Assembly (NCBI GenBank): GCA_964019055.1
Contig: OZ025209.1
Span: 5,177,071-5,241,070, forward strand
Direction: 5' to 3'
From: Anthopleura xanthogrammica
Taxonomy: Eukaryota; Cnidaria; Anthozoa; Actiniaria; Actiniidae
Length of the DNA: 64,000 nucleotides
Both the position numbers and the translations under genes were made by a program. The notes under the pieces are model-generated. The model saw only the letters and a list, made by a program, of their open reading frames with translations, ran no database searches and was not told the origin of the DNA. Below are positions 34,967-50,135 of this stretch, in pieces (position 1 is the stretch's first letter; every line of letters begins with the position of its first letter).

Positions 34967-37900
34967 TTAACATTGCCACTTGACAGCTCCTTTGTTTGTG
35001 ATTTGTATAATCTTCAAAGATCTTAGCACCTGTAGAATAAAAATGCCATTTTGAGCAAGCACCATTTTATTTAATTTTCACAATTTCTTCTCGGAATTTA
35101 GAACAACAAAAATTTGGTGGATGTGAGTAAAAATCCCTAAAGATGCTGCATCTGGAGTTGTTTGGGGTCCCAGAATAACATTAATATAAGTGACACTTTT
35201 GTGGCATTTCTTACCTTGAGTTTAGCTTGTCCAGTTGCTCCTGTGATCTTTAAACCCATATTTGTCATATCCGACACAGTCAAGGGAGCGCTAGATAGAA
35301 AGAACATCTTTAAAATCAATGATTTTGCTGCAGTGTTCAACATAACATGGACTCTGTCGTTGCAAGTTGCCAATTTGGAATTTGTTTTTTTCCAACCCCA
35401 GTCAAAAATATAAAAGGTACCAACTGATTATTTTTGATTGACTGTGAACCAACATGCTGTTTGCACATTGGCATTTGAACTTCAGGATCTGCATAATTAT
35501 GAAAATCACAGTAATATTAACAAGATTATTTTACAATTTTTTATCATACCTTTTTTTGTTTGTTTTGAAGTGATTGTTGAGGAATTCATGGACCTAAGCA
35601 GAAAGCATAGAGAAGTGTAAAAATCACATTATGATGACTTTAGTACATTAATTTAAAGAACATTTGCTTTTAAATAAAATTGCATTGCATTCTAAGATTG
35701 AGGAAACTGATTGAGGAATTATCAGTCAATTCCACAAAAATCAACTTCTAAATTCCAATTCGATCATGGAACGAGGGCCACAGGTTTGTTAGCCACTGGC
35801 TATTTAGTGCTACCCTCGTAAAAACAAGGAGTACTCTCAGATGAAAATACATTTGCTGACAAAGTTAGAATCACTGGAAATATCTGATAGTCTGCATATT
35901 AAAAGGTAAAAGGATTAATGAAGGAAAGGACAGAAAAAAAAGAGAGAAAGGGAAAGAAAGAAAAAAGGAAAATTTCTAACCTTATTAACATCGTCAAGTT
36001 TTACTCTTCCTTTAACAAGTGTCGACACATTATTAAACTCTTCTTCTGTAACGGCTAAGAATTCCTTGAGGGACTTTCTCAATAAAGATTTATCTTGCTC
36101 AGAATCTGAAATAAAATAAATATACTGTAAAAATAAAATCTGAAATTGATAAGAAACCTTATGATAAAAGTAAATGAAATAAAAGAGGTCTTTAAGGTAC
36201 TTGGACTGGTGCACTTGTCTCTCATCTCTGGGGTCTCAGGTTTGATCCCTGGACTCATCATCACGTGAGCGGAGTCTGTTGGGTCTCTCCCTAGATTCGA
36301 GGGTTTTCTCCAGGTTTCCTGGTTTTTCTCCCTCTGCAAAACCCAACATGCTAAATTCCAATGCAGTGTCTAAGTAAAAGATGTACCCTGAATTTGATCA
36401 GCCAAGGGGTTGTTTAAGGGTGTGATATAATAAAAGATCTTAATCTATAGAGGGAAACACATAAAACTGTGGTATTAAACATGCCACCCTATAATAAATG
36501 CACACCTGCATCATGGATTGAAAGATTAGAAACAGTTTGAACGTTCTCTTTATCCTGTTCCATGTCTTCCTGATCACTGGAAAGATGTTCACAATTTTGA
36601 AGACTTCTTCCAGCTAAAAATCAGAATATGTCATTTAAATTAATGATTTATAGTACAGCTCAACATACAAAAGTATGACCACATGCATTTGATACTCCAT
36701 CCATCATTCGGTCATCCATCCATCCATCCTACCCTCTATCCATCCATCCATCCTACCCTCTATCTATCCATCCATCAATCCTACCCTCTATCCATCCATC
36801 CATTCTACCCTCTATCCATCCATCCATCCTACCCTCTATCCATCCATCCATCCTACCCTCTATCCATCCATCCATTCTACCCTCTATCCATCCATCCATC
36901 CTACCCTCTATCCATCCATCCATCCTACCCTCTATCCATCCATCCATCCTACCCTCTATCCATCCATCCATCCTACCCTCTATCCATCCATCCATCCTAC
37001 CCTCTATCCATCCATCCATCCTACCCTCTAACCATCCATCCATCCATTTATCTATCCATCCATCCATCTCACCCTCTAACCATCCATCCATTTATTTATC
37101 CAGCTATGCCACTCTCTTTCCATCCCACCCCCATTTATTCATTCTCCCAACCCTTCCTTCATTCATCCTTTCCTATCCATCCTCTCATCTATCATTGTAT
37201 TGGTAACATACTTCTAAAACTCTTACTACTGTACCATAATTATCAGTTCTACTTGTATTATGAAATAGCAACATTTAATAAACTCACAAAAACCAAGTGT
37301 TTCCCTCGAGTGTTGGACCAAAAATTCTTCTTCTGTTGTTTTCTCTAAAACCTGAATGACATTTAAAATAAATCATTAATTATAAGTATAAGACTTTACA
37401 AACTGATTACTGCTGATAAAGAGTTCATGAAAATTGGTTTATGAGAGACATGGGTGAAAACCCTTGCCTATCGCCTCAGTGTTGCATCCTGTGCTTCAAG
37501 AATTTTTCTACAGGCCCTGCAGTCTTTCTCCCTAATCTTTTTAAAGTCCAACTGGATTCAGTCAAAACAGGGCTAAAATAATGGCTGCTCACTCTTCAGC
37601 CAAATTAGTTTCAGCTCTGTCATACCTCTTTTTACTCAATGTTACTGGTCTAAATGACCGGCAAGGCAAAGATTTGACTAAGACAAGTTCCAATTCTGGC
37701 CAGACATTGTCTGATGACCAGCCATTAGTTTTTAAGACTGAAGTAAAAGTCACCATGGAACCACTGTTAAATCCAATTTAAGGGGGATAAAAGTAAGTAA
37801 TCATGGCAAAATCCAAAATGTATAGTACCTGAGTTCCCGTCTGATGTTGTAAGGATCGTAGAAGATGTTGAGATGGCATGAGGCATGTTGCTAGTGAACT

Positions 37901-39469
37901 CTCTACCTCCTAAAAGCACATATTTATCTTATTAAAAATCAACTTTCATCTATCTTCAATGTGCCATAGGAAATGGTATGCCAGTCAAGACCATGCATCA
38001 CACAATTAGTATTTATCTCATACTATTGATGGATTGCAAGCATTTCCAGGAGAGTGAAATGACAAAGACATGACGGCCATTTTGGTGGTATTAACAGTGG
38101 GTGCTAATGAGAAATCTTTTGTTTAAAGACCACAAACATGGCCACAATGACATACAGCTGTAATGTGCAATTGAAGAATTTAAAGAAAATACAGCCAATC
38201 AGAATGCAGGAAATCGGATGTATATATTTTGAGGTACCCTACTGTTTCTTCCCATCATGCCTAGGCATTTTCAGTTGTTTGGGAAAAACTACCGTATTAA
38301 CTTGTTCAAGAGTGCTGCCCTCAAATAAGCGCTGCATTCATTTACAATAATACAGCATTTAATCAAAGCATCATTAGCCTGAATTGTTCAAGGAGATAAA
38401 ATATGCTGCAGTTTATTGAGAAAATATGGTAGTTATACAATTACACACCATGGAATATCCTACTTGTACATAATCTTATCAAACACACTCACCTGAAAGC
38501 CCATGTGCACACTAGAAAATACCAATGGTATGGGATATTCCATGGTATGCTACTCAAAATCATTGTATTGCCTATAGCTAGTACATATAGACCCTTTGCA
38601 TATGACGTCAAAGCAGCTCAATTTGGAGAGCAAAACAAGATAATTTCGAACTCCTGAGAATTGGAAGCCTATTGTTTTGTTCTCCAAATTGAGCTGCATT
38701 CCGAAGTGCTGCAAGGGGTCTGTCTACACAGTAAAGAAGACTTGCCTTTTGTTGAGAGTGGAGTTCTGTGGCTTCCGTACTAAGGGCTTTTAATTCCTCT
38801 TTTGCTTTTCTTATTCTTTCTAGAAGCTTGATTGGATTAAGCTACGTATACAAATAAAAAAATATTACACTAACTTTGTGGTGGTTTTTCCTATTTTCTA
38901 TTTGTTTTTGTCTTTTTTTTTTGTGTACTAATTCTAGTCTCTTGGGATATAACAGCTGTTTAAAGATCTCCTTCTTCTTATAGAGCCGTTTTTGTGTTAT
39001 TTTTTTTTGATAAACTATTCGTTTAGTAAAAGAGGTAAGATAAAGAAGAATAGGAAGAAAAGAAAGATTTCTCACTTGATCATCGCCATTAGTCGAAAAC
39101 TGTCTTGCAAACTGTGAGTCCATCCGCAGTGCTACATAGTTTAGATCCGATTCTGCCTTCTTCACCTACAATAAAAAGCAAAACAAACTAATTTTTACAC
39201 AACATTCTTCTGTAATTAATAAATTAAAAGTCTTAGAATCAAGTGAAAACGAATAAATAGCCAAAAAAATTTCAACAGTTTTCAAATTTTGGCGCCAAAA
39301 TAGCTGCAGTCCGACCGGAATTTTATGGCTATTTGACAATAAAATAGAAAGAATAACTTGCGATAGCACATATTAAAGGTTAATTAAGTCTGTAGGGACT
39401 GTAAAAGGGAGAAAATACTACAAAACGAAGACTTACGAGAGCTTCTAACTTGTCCACAACTGACTCCAT
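34967..39469 (-). CDS. SKA2-like coiled coil joined to SKA1-type winged helix
   Basis: Ska proteins tie kinetochores to microtubules in mitosis. Ten exons, all in phase: 39469-39437, 39165-39076, 38841-38746, 37909-37829, 37351-37288, 36613-36506, 36105-35981, 35593-35550, 35290-35215, 35029-34967; 259 residues. Residues 1-120 follow SKA2 along its length: [11 protein letters not shown] then [25 protein letters not shown] and a late TEEEEF. Residues 122-158 are an acidic linker. Residues 159-259 follow the SKA1 microtubule-binding domain: [25 protein letters not shown], then [21 protein letters not shown]2 in vertebrates (121 residues) lacks that domain, and SKA1 has a different N-terminus. 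Exon 3 uses a GC donor (CAAAAG|GCAAGT). No stop or internal poly(A) site separates the halves, but a transcript is needed. Introns hold a 24-base minisatellite, a SINE and a MITE. Confidence 0.75.
36185..36440 (+). repeat. tRNA-derived SINE in SKA intron
   Basis: B-box-like GGTTTGATCCCTGGACTC at about 36239, followed by body words GGGTTTTCTCCAGGTTTCCT and CAAAACCCAACATGCTAAAT. The same body is found at 33330-33560 and 43500-43665. Confidence 0.6.
36700..37110. repeat. 24-base minisatellite in SKA intron
   Basis: About fifteen tandem copies of TCCATCCATCCATCCTACCC plus TCTA, grading to plain CCAT repeats at the right. Because the unit is a multiple of three, both strands have long spurious open frames. 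Confidence 0.9.
38588..38724. mobile_element. MITE family 2, intact copy
   Basis: Ends TAGACCCTTTGCATATGACG and CTGCAAGGGGTCT are inverse, and inner arms AGCTCAATTTGGAGAGCAAA and TTCTCCAAATTGAGCTGC are inverse. Other copies: 54148-54251, 62080-62222 and a disrupted one at 49475-49745. It lies in a SKA intron. Confidence 0.75.
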
Positions 39470-40811
39470 TTTGATAAACACAGCTCGACCAACACTCGAC
39501 CCAGTTATCGCTAACCAGAAACCAAAGGAAGCCCAAAATTTGAAAACCCCTGAAAAATATTGGCTGCCATCCTGCTCTCCTATCCTACCCCTACCACACC
39601 TCAAAATAGGGGGGACTAATCTAGATTGTCCCACTGGATAGGATATAGTTTTCGTGCAAAGATTCTAATTTTCCCTTTTTTGTGTCTTAGATTGGGTATA
39701 AATTTTGAGTTTTGCAAAAAGAAAAAGCTAGCTGTGGGATTACAGTATATGATTTCCTCTTGAGTCAAGGCTGTAGATTTTCACTGTCTTAGATAGGGCC
39801 AGCATTTGTTTCAAGACTCTTGGAACTCAGTCCAATACCCCAGCCCCTCCCCCTAGGGTACCACACCCATATCCTTACAAGCTGTACTCCAAGGAAGCAA
39901 TAGACCTAATCGGCTAATGGGTTGCTATGTACGTTTCCACCCAACTCAAAACCTCTGGGAATAAGAACTTTTGCTCGAAAATTTTTCCACGTCATATGAA
40001 AATACAAAAGACGAAGAATCTTATTCCCAGAGGCTTTGAATTGGGTGGAAACGTACATAGCAACGTGTTAGCCGATTAGGTCTATTGTCAGCTCAATTAT
40101 ACAATAGCATGTACTCACAAGCACCTTTATTTTTCATTCACGAGTCCTATCTACATATGCCATGAGTTTATTGCTCTACAAAATAATTTATTGGCTTGAT
40201 CAATTCATCAATTGAAGGGCAAATTGAACATTTACTGTTACAATCAACAAAAATGAAACGATCATAGTCATTGACGACACACACAAAATAAAATATACAC
40301 ATAAAATAAAACAAAATTTAAATTACAAAAATAAAAATAAAATAACATATATTGTTGGAAGTAATCCAAATATCTAATCAAATTATATATTTTACCTAAC
40401 ACATATTAAAGATACTAAATCTAAATTCCTTTTTAGACTTGTGATTTTATTTTTAGGCATAAATTTTAATCTAATTTCACAGGACAATGAAATCAGAAGT
40501 TCAATGTCATTAAAAAGGAAAATTATTTACTACAAAAAGCATTAAAACATATCAATTATTTTTTTGTGTTCTTCTAATTTTGTTTCAAATGCCTCTATTT
40601 TGTACCCAGAGAAAGACAAAGTCACCCCTAAGAAAGAAAATCATCCTAGTTTACTAACTCTTACATGAATTGTTTTCAAATACTCTTGTTTGTAAGGTCA
40701 AATATTTGATAACACATGCAAGGGACATTCAGTTTTATATTTGCAAATGAAATATAAGCTCTTAACAGAATTCCCTTCATTTCTTTATAAGTTGTTGCTG
40801 TTGTTGTTGTT
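39470..40811. other. Intergenic region, SKA to TXNDC17
   Basis: The left part is the presumed SKA promoter; the right part is 3' of TXNDC17. One foldback element (39901-40084) and AT-rich sequence with many short A runs are present. No coding exon was recognised. Confidence 0.55.
39901..40084. mobile_element. Foldback MITE with TAGACC ends
   Basis: Ends TAGACCTAATCGGCTAA and TTAGCCGATTAGGTCTA are inverse; inner arms GCTATGTACGTTTCCACCCA and its inverse, and CCTCTGGGAATAAGA and its inverse, are almost perfect. Termini match those of copy F of family 1 (TAGACCTCATCGGCTTGGG). Confidence 0.8.
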
Positions 40812-44721
<3,910 letters not shown>

Positions 44722-45197
44722 GTTTGGGGAAGTTCCTTCTTCACAACCTCGTTCAGATGTGACTAGTAACACAGGGAGCCCAATTTAGATAAAAGTGAAA
44801 GGTGAACTGAAAATAGATATAAAAAAAAACAATACAAAAAAAATCGCTTGTTTGAGGACAAGAAAACGTCCTCCATAACACAAGAGAATGAAAAAAATAG
44901 AGATATAATGCGGTCTCTTTACGTTCGCTCAAAATGCAGAAATACTACAGTAAAAAAAACACAGGGAGCCCAAAAATACTTGCATATTCTAAACAGGAGA
45001 GTCATCTAAATTTTCATTTAAGAGACATATTTACTGTTTGTAGGTTTTACCCTCTATGTCCTTCTTGCCGACGAACCAGAAATTTTAATCAAGCAGCAAT
45101 ATTGATAGGTTGGGCTTCCTGTGGTTGTTTCTAGTCTCTAACGTTAACGGTGAGGTGAGGAACGCCTGATAATTTTTGCCAGGAAGAGTACAACAAG
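44722..45197. promoter_or_regulatory. Divergent promoter region, TXNDC17 and twin CX9C gene
   Basis: The two start codons are 477 bases apart in opposite directions. It includes the GGTTGGGCTTCCTGTGGT motif at 45108-45125, shared exactly with the IBA57 upstream region, and a CTAACGTTAACGG palindrome shortly after it. Confidence 0.5.
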
Positions 45198-47898
45198 ATG
45201 TCTAATGAAGATTTATCTAACGAAAACAGTTTAGATCAACAAGATTTTCAGGTAAACAGTTAAGTGAAACTTTAAGAATTTGAGTTAAGATAAGTTATTA
45301 TTTTGTTAAATTGTAAAAACAGATTATTTACCAACAGCACATGGCTCACCTTCCTCGTGCAGCTAATAATGCGAGCGGGGTTGGTAACGTTACGTTGCAT
45401 ATAGGGGCACGTTGCATATAGGGGCACGTTGCATATAGGGGCGCTTTGCATATAGGGGCGCTTTGCATAATCTCTTAATTGCTATTAAATTTCGGTTCTT
45501 AAATTACGGCTCATCTCCACACAACAATTTTCTTACATCTTATTCATTTAAAAAATGATTTTTTTAGTAATTTTTCAAATTTTTCAAAGTTTCTTTAATG
45601 CTAAAGAACAGGCAACATCAACTTAGATATTTCGATTTTTACGTGGGTAAAATCAGAGCAAAAATGTACAAATAATACGACGTGAACATACCAACAAAAG
45701 GAATTGCGTCTTTTTGAACCCAATAAACTGCCTTATTGCATAAAATACGGAAAATATATAATACTATACTTACTTCTGGAACGATGTTCAGGACGATATT
45801 GATCGATCTTGCATATAGGGGCGCTTTGCATCATCTCTTAACGGCTCTTAAATTCGACTCATCAAAGCGTTTATTCGTTTATTAGAGTAATTTTTCAAAG
45901 TTTTCTAATGCAAAGATAGCTCACTGGCGGCCAGTTACTCTAAAATGTCTTGCAAAAAAAATTCTACTATCAACTTTAATTAAAAGAAGAGGTTTTCGGT
46001 TAACCTGGTCAGCCCTTAAATAATTTTGAAGTATTTCATCTATGAGTACATATCAAAATTGTCTCTCTCCTATATGCAAAGTAACGTCAACAGGAGCCCC
46101 TATATGCAAGGTAACGTCAGCAGGCGCCGTTTTAATGCTTTGCTGGATGAATAGAAAATAGGAGCCAGAAGTAACGCAGGTTTGAATATTTAGATAAACA
46201 AGGAGAGAGACAATTTTGATATGTACTCATAGATGAAATACTTCAAAATTATTTAAGGGCTGACCAGGTTAACCGAAAACCTCTTCTTTTAATTAAAGTT
46301 GATAGTAGAATTTTTTTTGCAAGACATTTTAGAGTAACTGGCCGCCAGTGAGCTATCTTTGCATTAGAAAACTTTGAAAAATTACTCTAATAAACGAATA
46401 AACGCTTTGATGAGTCGAATTTAAGAGCCGTTAAGAGATGATGCAAAGCGCCCCTATATGCAACGTGCCCCTATATGCAACGTGCCCCTATATGCAACGT
46501 AACGTTACCAACACTGCTGAATAATGCAACTACTAAATATGAAGATTGGTACTTGCGTGTCTATTCTAAGACTCTGAACTTATTAGCTATGTATCTAAGG
46601 AGTTATGCATCGATTTTTTTAACATTAGATGTAAGATTCTTATTCTTGGGATTAGACCCTGAACTTATTAGCTATATATCTAAGGATCGTGTTATGCAAC
46701 AAATTTTTTAACATCAGATGTGAGGTTCTTATTCTTGGGATTAGTCATAGCCACCATTTTGGTTGACCATAACAAAGCATTTCTCATTAACTTATCTTGT
46801 TATAACAACCAACATGGCAGCTGTTCCATTGTTATTTATATCTCGAGAGATTTTGAGTCATGTGGTTACACCCTAAGAATAATGGCATAAGCCCTTCATA
46901 TAAATTTCTACAAGACAACTAATACATTGCTATTCAATTCTAGCCACCTCCATGCCTGAAGTTCTTTGAAAAATGGAGATTCTGTGCTTGTAAGTATTAG
47001 AATTATTTGGAAGTTTATAGAGTTGTATGAACTCAGTTATGTTGCATTAACTCAATCAAATAACACCAAACAAAAGAACAAACCATAATGTATGTGTTAT
47101 AGTCTATGACAAATTTGATGGATTTTAATTCCACATACCATCTGGGACCAAGCTTTTCAGCTTGGGTGTGACATTTTCATATTTCCTACCACCAATCATT
47201 CCCTTGAGTAGTATTTCTTTATTTGCCATAGCTCCCTCAAGAAGACACATTGATGTGGATGTAACTTGAATAGAGAACATTATATCCGAAACAATAATGC
47301 GTTATATTACTATTGCTTTCATTGAATCCCATAAGCACTGACCAGACAGCAGTCACAACAAGGAAATCAGTAATGGTTTGGTACCTTTACATACTCTGAT
47401 TAACGGCAGTGTATTGCCCAATTTCCATATGTGACTGTTGTCTCGATCAGTGCATATCAATGAAAAAAGTGGTACATAATTGAACATTACACCCACACTA
47501 AGTAGGTCATAATTTTGTTCTTACAGCATCAAGAAACCAATTTCATCAATATTATATTTATGGAAAATTTAAGGACTGTTCTCCTTACAAAAATGACCTT
47601 CAAAATTGTTTAACCTACAAGATGATGAAATCTGAAGAAATAAAGGTATGCTCAACCAATGTATAGAATTCAAGACCCTTAAAAATAAAGAAATGAGAGC
47701 TCAATCATACTTTCTTTTTTATTATAATTGAATGAAAAAGTTGAAATATATGAAAAGATTTCCATGCATTTATTTTCATTTTCATCATTCGAGGTTTCAC
47801 TCCAAGAAGCTATGGATAGAGACAAAGTGAAGTTCACTTCTGGTGCAGTGTGGGAGAAAAGAGAAAATCCCAAGGAGTTTTGGACACAAAAACAGTGA
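45198..47898 (+). CDS. Twin CX9C protein, C22orf39/PANTS-like
   Basis: Four exons in phase: 45198-45251, 46944-46989, 47527-47645, 47794-47898; 107 residues. Two CX9C motifs, C22-C32 (CLKFFEKWRFC) and C51-C61 (CSPYKNDLQNC), are separated by 18 residues, with NQFHQYYIYGK between them. This spacing and the HQYY/YG core match the vertebrate C22orf39 (synaptic plasticity regulator PANTS) family; the loop is conserved while termini differ. Twin CX9C proteins generally fold as disulfide-bonded helical hairpins, many in the mitochondrial intermembrane space; location here is inference. The tail ends EFWTQKQ. The last acceptor (ATTCGAG|GTT) is weak in pyrimidines but keeps phase. Intron 1 contains a 1.1 kb palindrome and intron 2 a degraded MITE. 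Confidence 0.8.
45380..46512. mobile_element. 1.13 kb palindromic foldback element in intron 1
   Basis: The outer ends GTTGGTAACGTTACGTTGC and GCAACGTAACGTTACCAAC are exact inverses. Next come 17-base tandem units built on GCATATAGGGGC, four on the left and inverse copies on the right. Inner arms 45811-46069 and 46203-46461 (about 259 bases) look perfectly inverse by eye, with a spacer of about 135 bases. The extra left segment at 45480-45810 is a diverged copy of part of the arm. No transposase frame is present. Confidence 0.85.
47150..47515. mobile_element. MITE family 1, copy E (degraded, with insert)
   Basis: Left part CTTTTCAGCTTGGGTGTGACA and right part AACATTACACCCACACTAAG are family-1 ends; between them lies an extra block related to 29545-29668. 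In intron 2 of the twin CX9C gene. Confidence 0.55.
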
Positions 47899-48069
47899 GA
47901 TGTTACATAAATATATGAGCAAAGTTTTAAGGCACACATACAAGCCAAGATTCGGAGGCACAAGCTCAATAGTCTTCTTCAAGGGCAACGAAGGTGGTAC
48001 TAAAGTGGCAGTGTGTAAACTACCTGTGGTAGGACTGCCAAGGAGAGGATAAAAGACATCAATAACTGC

Positions 48070-49165
48070 TTAATTATTCCTCTTATCCAATATCTCATTA
48101 CTTTGCATACTTTCCTCTAATTTCCACAAGGCAGTTCGATATTTCCTTCGTCCCTCAAGAATACATTCAATTACATCCTCAGTAAAGTTAAATTGAATTT
48201 TGTGAACGAAAAGTTTTTCTTTCTTGTCTTCTACCAGTGCCCAGTGTAAATCTTCCACTTAAATCCAAAAAAGTTTTCGTACCCAGATCCCATGACAAAT
48301 GACTGGGGTATCCTCACTGGACCAGTGCAAAGACAGTGCTATTTCTCTTGGTTGTTCCCCAGGGATCCCTCCTGGGGCCAGTGGATGCTGTTGTAAGGAT
48401 GCATAAACAGTTTCATCAGGAATAGCAGTGTCCTTTAAGAATTCAGTGAAATCTGTTCCTACCTTGCTAAGCACAACAAAGTCAACAAAGTCTCTAATGG
48501 CGACAACGTGTGTGGATCCTTTGTAGATAGGGACATTGTATGATTTGAACTTTTTTCCAAGAAATCCAAAACGTGGACTTTTCTAGTTCGGTGCTTGTAA
48601 TTATAAGGCACTGGGTTACTCTCCATGCTATTTTTGTTGTTAAGCTTTTTTAATGCTCTTTAATTTCTTTGTTTTCGTAGAGCGGAAAATCCTGTCCAAC
48701 TAAACTAATGTAATATTTCCACTTGACTGATGATTTTAAAAGTTCCCTCATGCATTCTAACTGAGCTTGAACAATCGAAATATGTCCCCACACTACATTA
48801 ACTCTCTTGGCTGCAATAAAAACATTAGGGAGACAACGTATTATGGCCTGAATGGCTCGATAAAACACCTCTGGAGATTTCTTGTCGATGTGAATACAGT
48901 AAACATTGTGGGGCATGTAGATAGCTCGGAGAATCCTCTCGAACAAGGAGGCAGCTTTGTAGATTGTGAAGCTATAAGCAATTGGTAATTTTGTTTCTAT
49001 TTTCGTCACATTAGGATGAGAAAAACGAGTCTGTAAAACATGGTCACAATCTTCATCAGGCTTGTAAAAATGTCGAAAATTTCAGAGTCATTCCTTCTAT
49101 TTGGGATGTAAGTTTTATGCACTTTTCCAGATATAAGTCTTTTACATCTTTTCCACTTTGATTCC
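48070..49165 (-). pseudogene. GT14 N-acetylglucosaminyltransferase pseudogene
   Basis: It is highly similar over its length to the intact gene at 54351-55544 (for example SFTIYK, RILRAIYMPHNVYCIHIDKK, QAQLECMRELLKSSVKWKYY, LAPGGIPG). It is broken by a stop after the ENKEI motif near 48650, a frameshift and sequence loss near 48550-48600, a stop near 48258, and loss of the last about 25 residues. The N-terminal part also ends early, near the position corresponding to residue 30 of the intact copy. Same strand as the intact copy and 5.2 kb from it: a tandem duplicate that decayed. Confidence 0.85.
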
Positions 49166-49474
49166 TGCAACTAAAAGTGAACTCTCGGCAATTTTTTTCC
49201 TGCAATTTTTACATTTTTAAAATTTGTATCATGGTTTAGTTTGACGAGATGTTTCTTTATTATACTTTTAGAGTTCCTGTGGATTTTGTGGGTAGTTTCG
49301 AACCAAAACACAAATGAATAAGTATAATCTTTTGATTTATATTCCACGATGGATAATCAATCCCTATCATTTCACTGATGCACCTTTATCTCGGATAAAG
49401 TCGTGCTGATTAGTATATTCTTTATATAAAGAATACTAATAACTGAAAGAGCGGACTTTATCGGATTTAGCCGA

Positions 49475-49745
49475 CCACTTGCAGCACTTCGGAATGCAGC
49501 ACAATAGACCTCATCGGCTTGGGGTAATGTTGTCCCATTTCAGACCACGTGTCATTCTCTTGAGAATAAGATTCTTTGTTTGAGATGTATCCATATTCAT
49601 GTATCTTCTCATGCGCAACCGTTAAACAATGAAATGATACTCTGGGGAATGACAGGTGGTCTGGAATGGGACAACATTACACCCAAGCCGATGAGGTCTA
49701 TTTCTTTTGTTTTGTCCTCCAAATTGTGCGGCTGCTTTCACGGCA
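49475..49745. mobile_element. Family-2 MITE split by a family-1 MITE
   Basis: Outer sequence GCAGCACTTCGGAATGCAGC on the left and TTTTGTCCTCCAAATTGTGC on the right are family-2 arms. Between them, 49506-49699, sits family-1 copy F, with ends TAGACCTCATCGGCTTGGGG and CCCAAGCCGATGAGGTCTA and arms CATTTCAGACCACGTGTCAT and GACAGGTGGTCTGGAATGGG. This shows family 1 moved after family 2 here. Confidence 0.75.
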
Positions 49746-49762
49746 AAGGATTATGAATTATC

Positions 49763-50135
49763 ATGAGTAGTAGTAGGAAAGTAATAGTTCACCAACATGT
49801 GGAGCATGGATATCTTTTCGTGGACCTTAAACCCAACACATCAAAAGAATGCAGACTTCGAACTAACGTTCTCCCCGATGATCAACCTGTTTCTAAGACG
49901 AACCCACCCACAACAATATCACAGTATGGTGGACAATCAGATGTCACGCAATCTATTGCTAACTAACTAACGTCAAAGCTATTTGCAACTGCCTATATCA
50001 AAAACAATACAGAATTTAGAGGAGCAGATGACTAACATTCTAAGCGAACCCAATCTCCCCACAGAACTAAAAATGAAAGAATATTCGCAATTCTACAATC
50101 GATATCTCTTTCTCTTCTAAGGAGTACGTTTGCCG
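49763..50135 (+). pseudogene. Decayed coding-like fragment, possible large-transposon ORF
   Basis: A 67-codon frame from 49763 ends at about 49966. A second frame just after reads NLEEQMTNILSEPNLPTELK and then MKEYSQFYNRYL before a stop. Patterns of the form ILxxxxLPxExKxKxYxQxxxRYL occur in uncharacterised proteins encoded by large invertebrate transposons; I cannot confirm that here. The two parts are out of frame with each other, so it is treated as a relic. Confidence 0.3.

Noticed and set aside
36683..37348. 221-codon plus and 112-codon minus frames
   Set aside because: Produced by the 24-base minisatellite; the SKA exon at 37351-37288 lies on the minus strand at its edge and explains the only gene signal.
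39380..39634. Upstream Met in frame with the first SKA exon (would add 55 residues)
   Set aside because: SKA2 proteins begin at the MESVVDKLE equivalent, and the extension has no family similarity.
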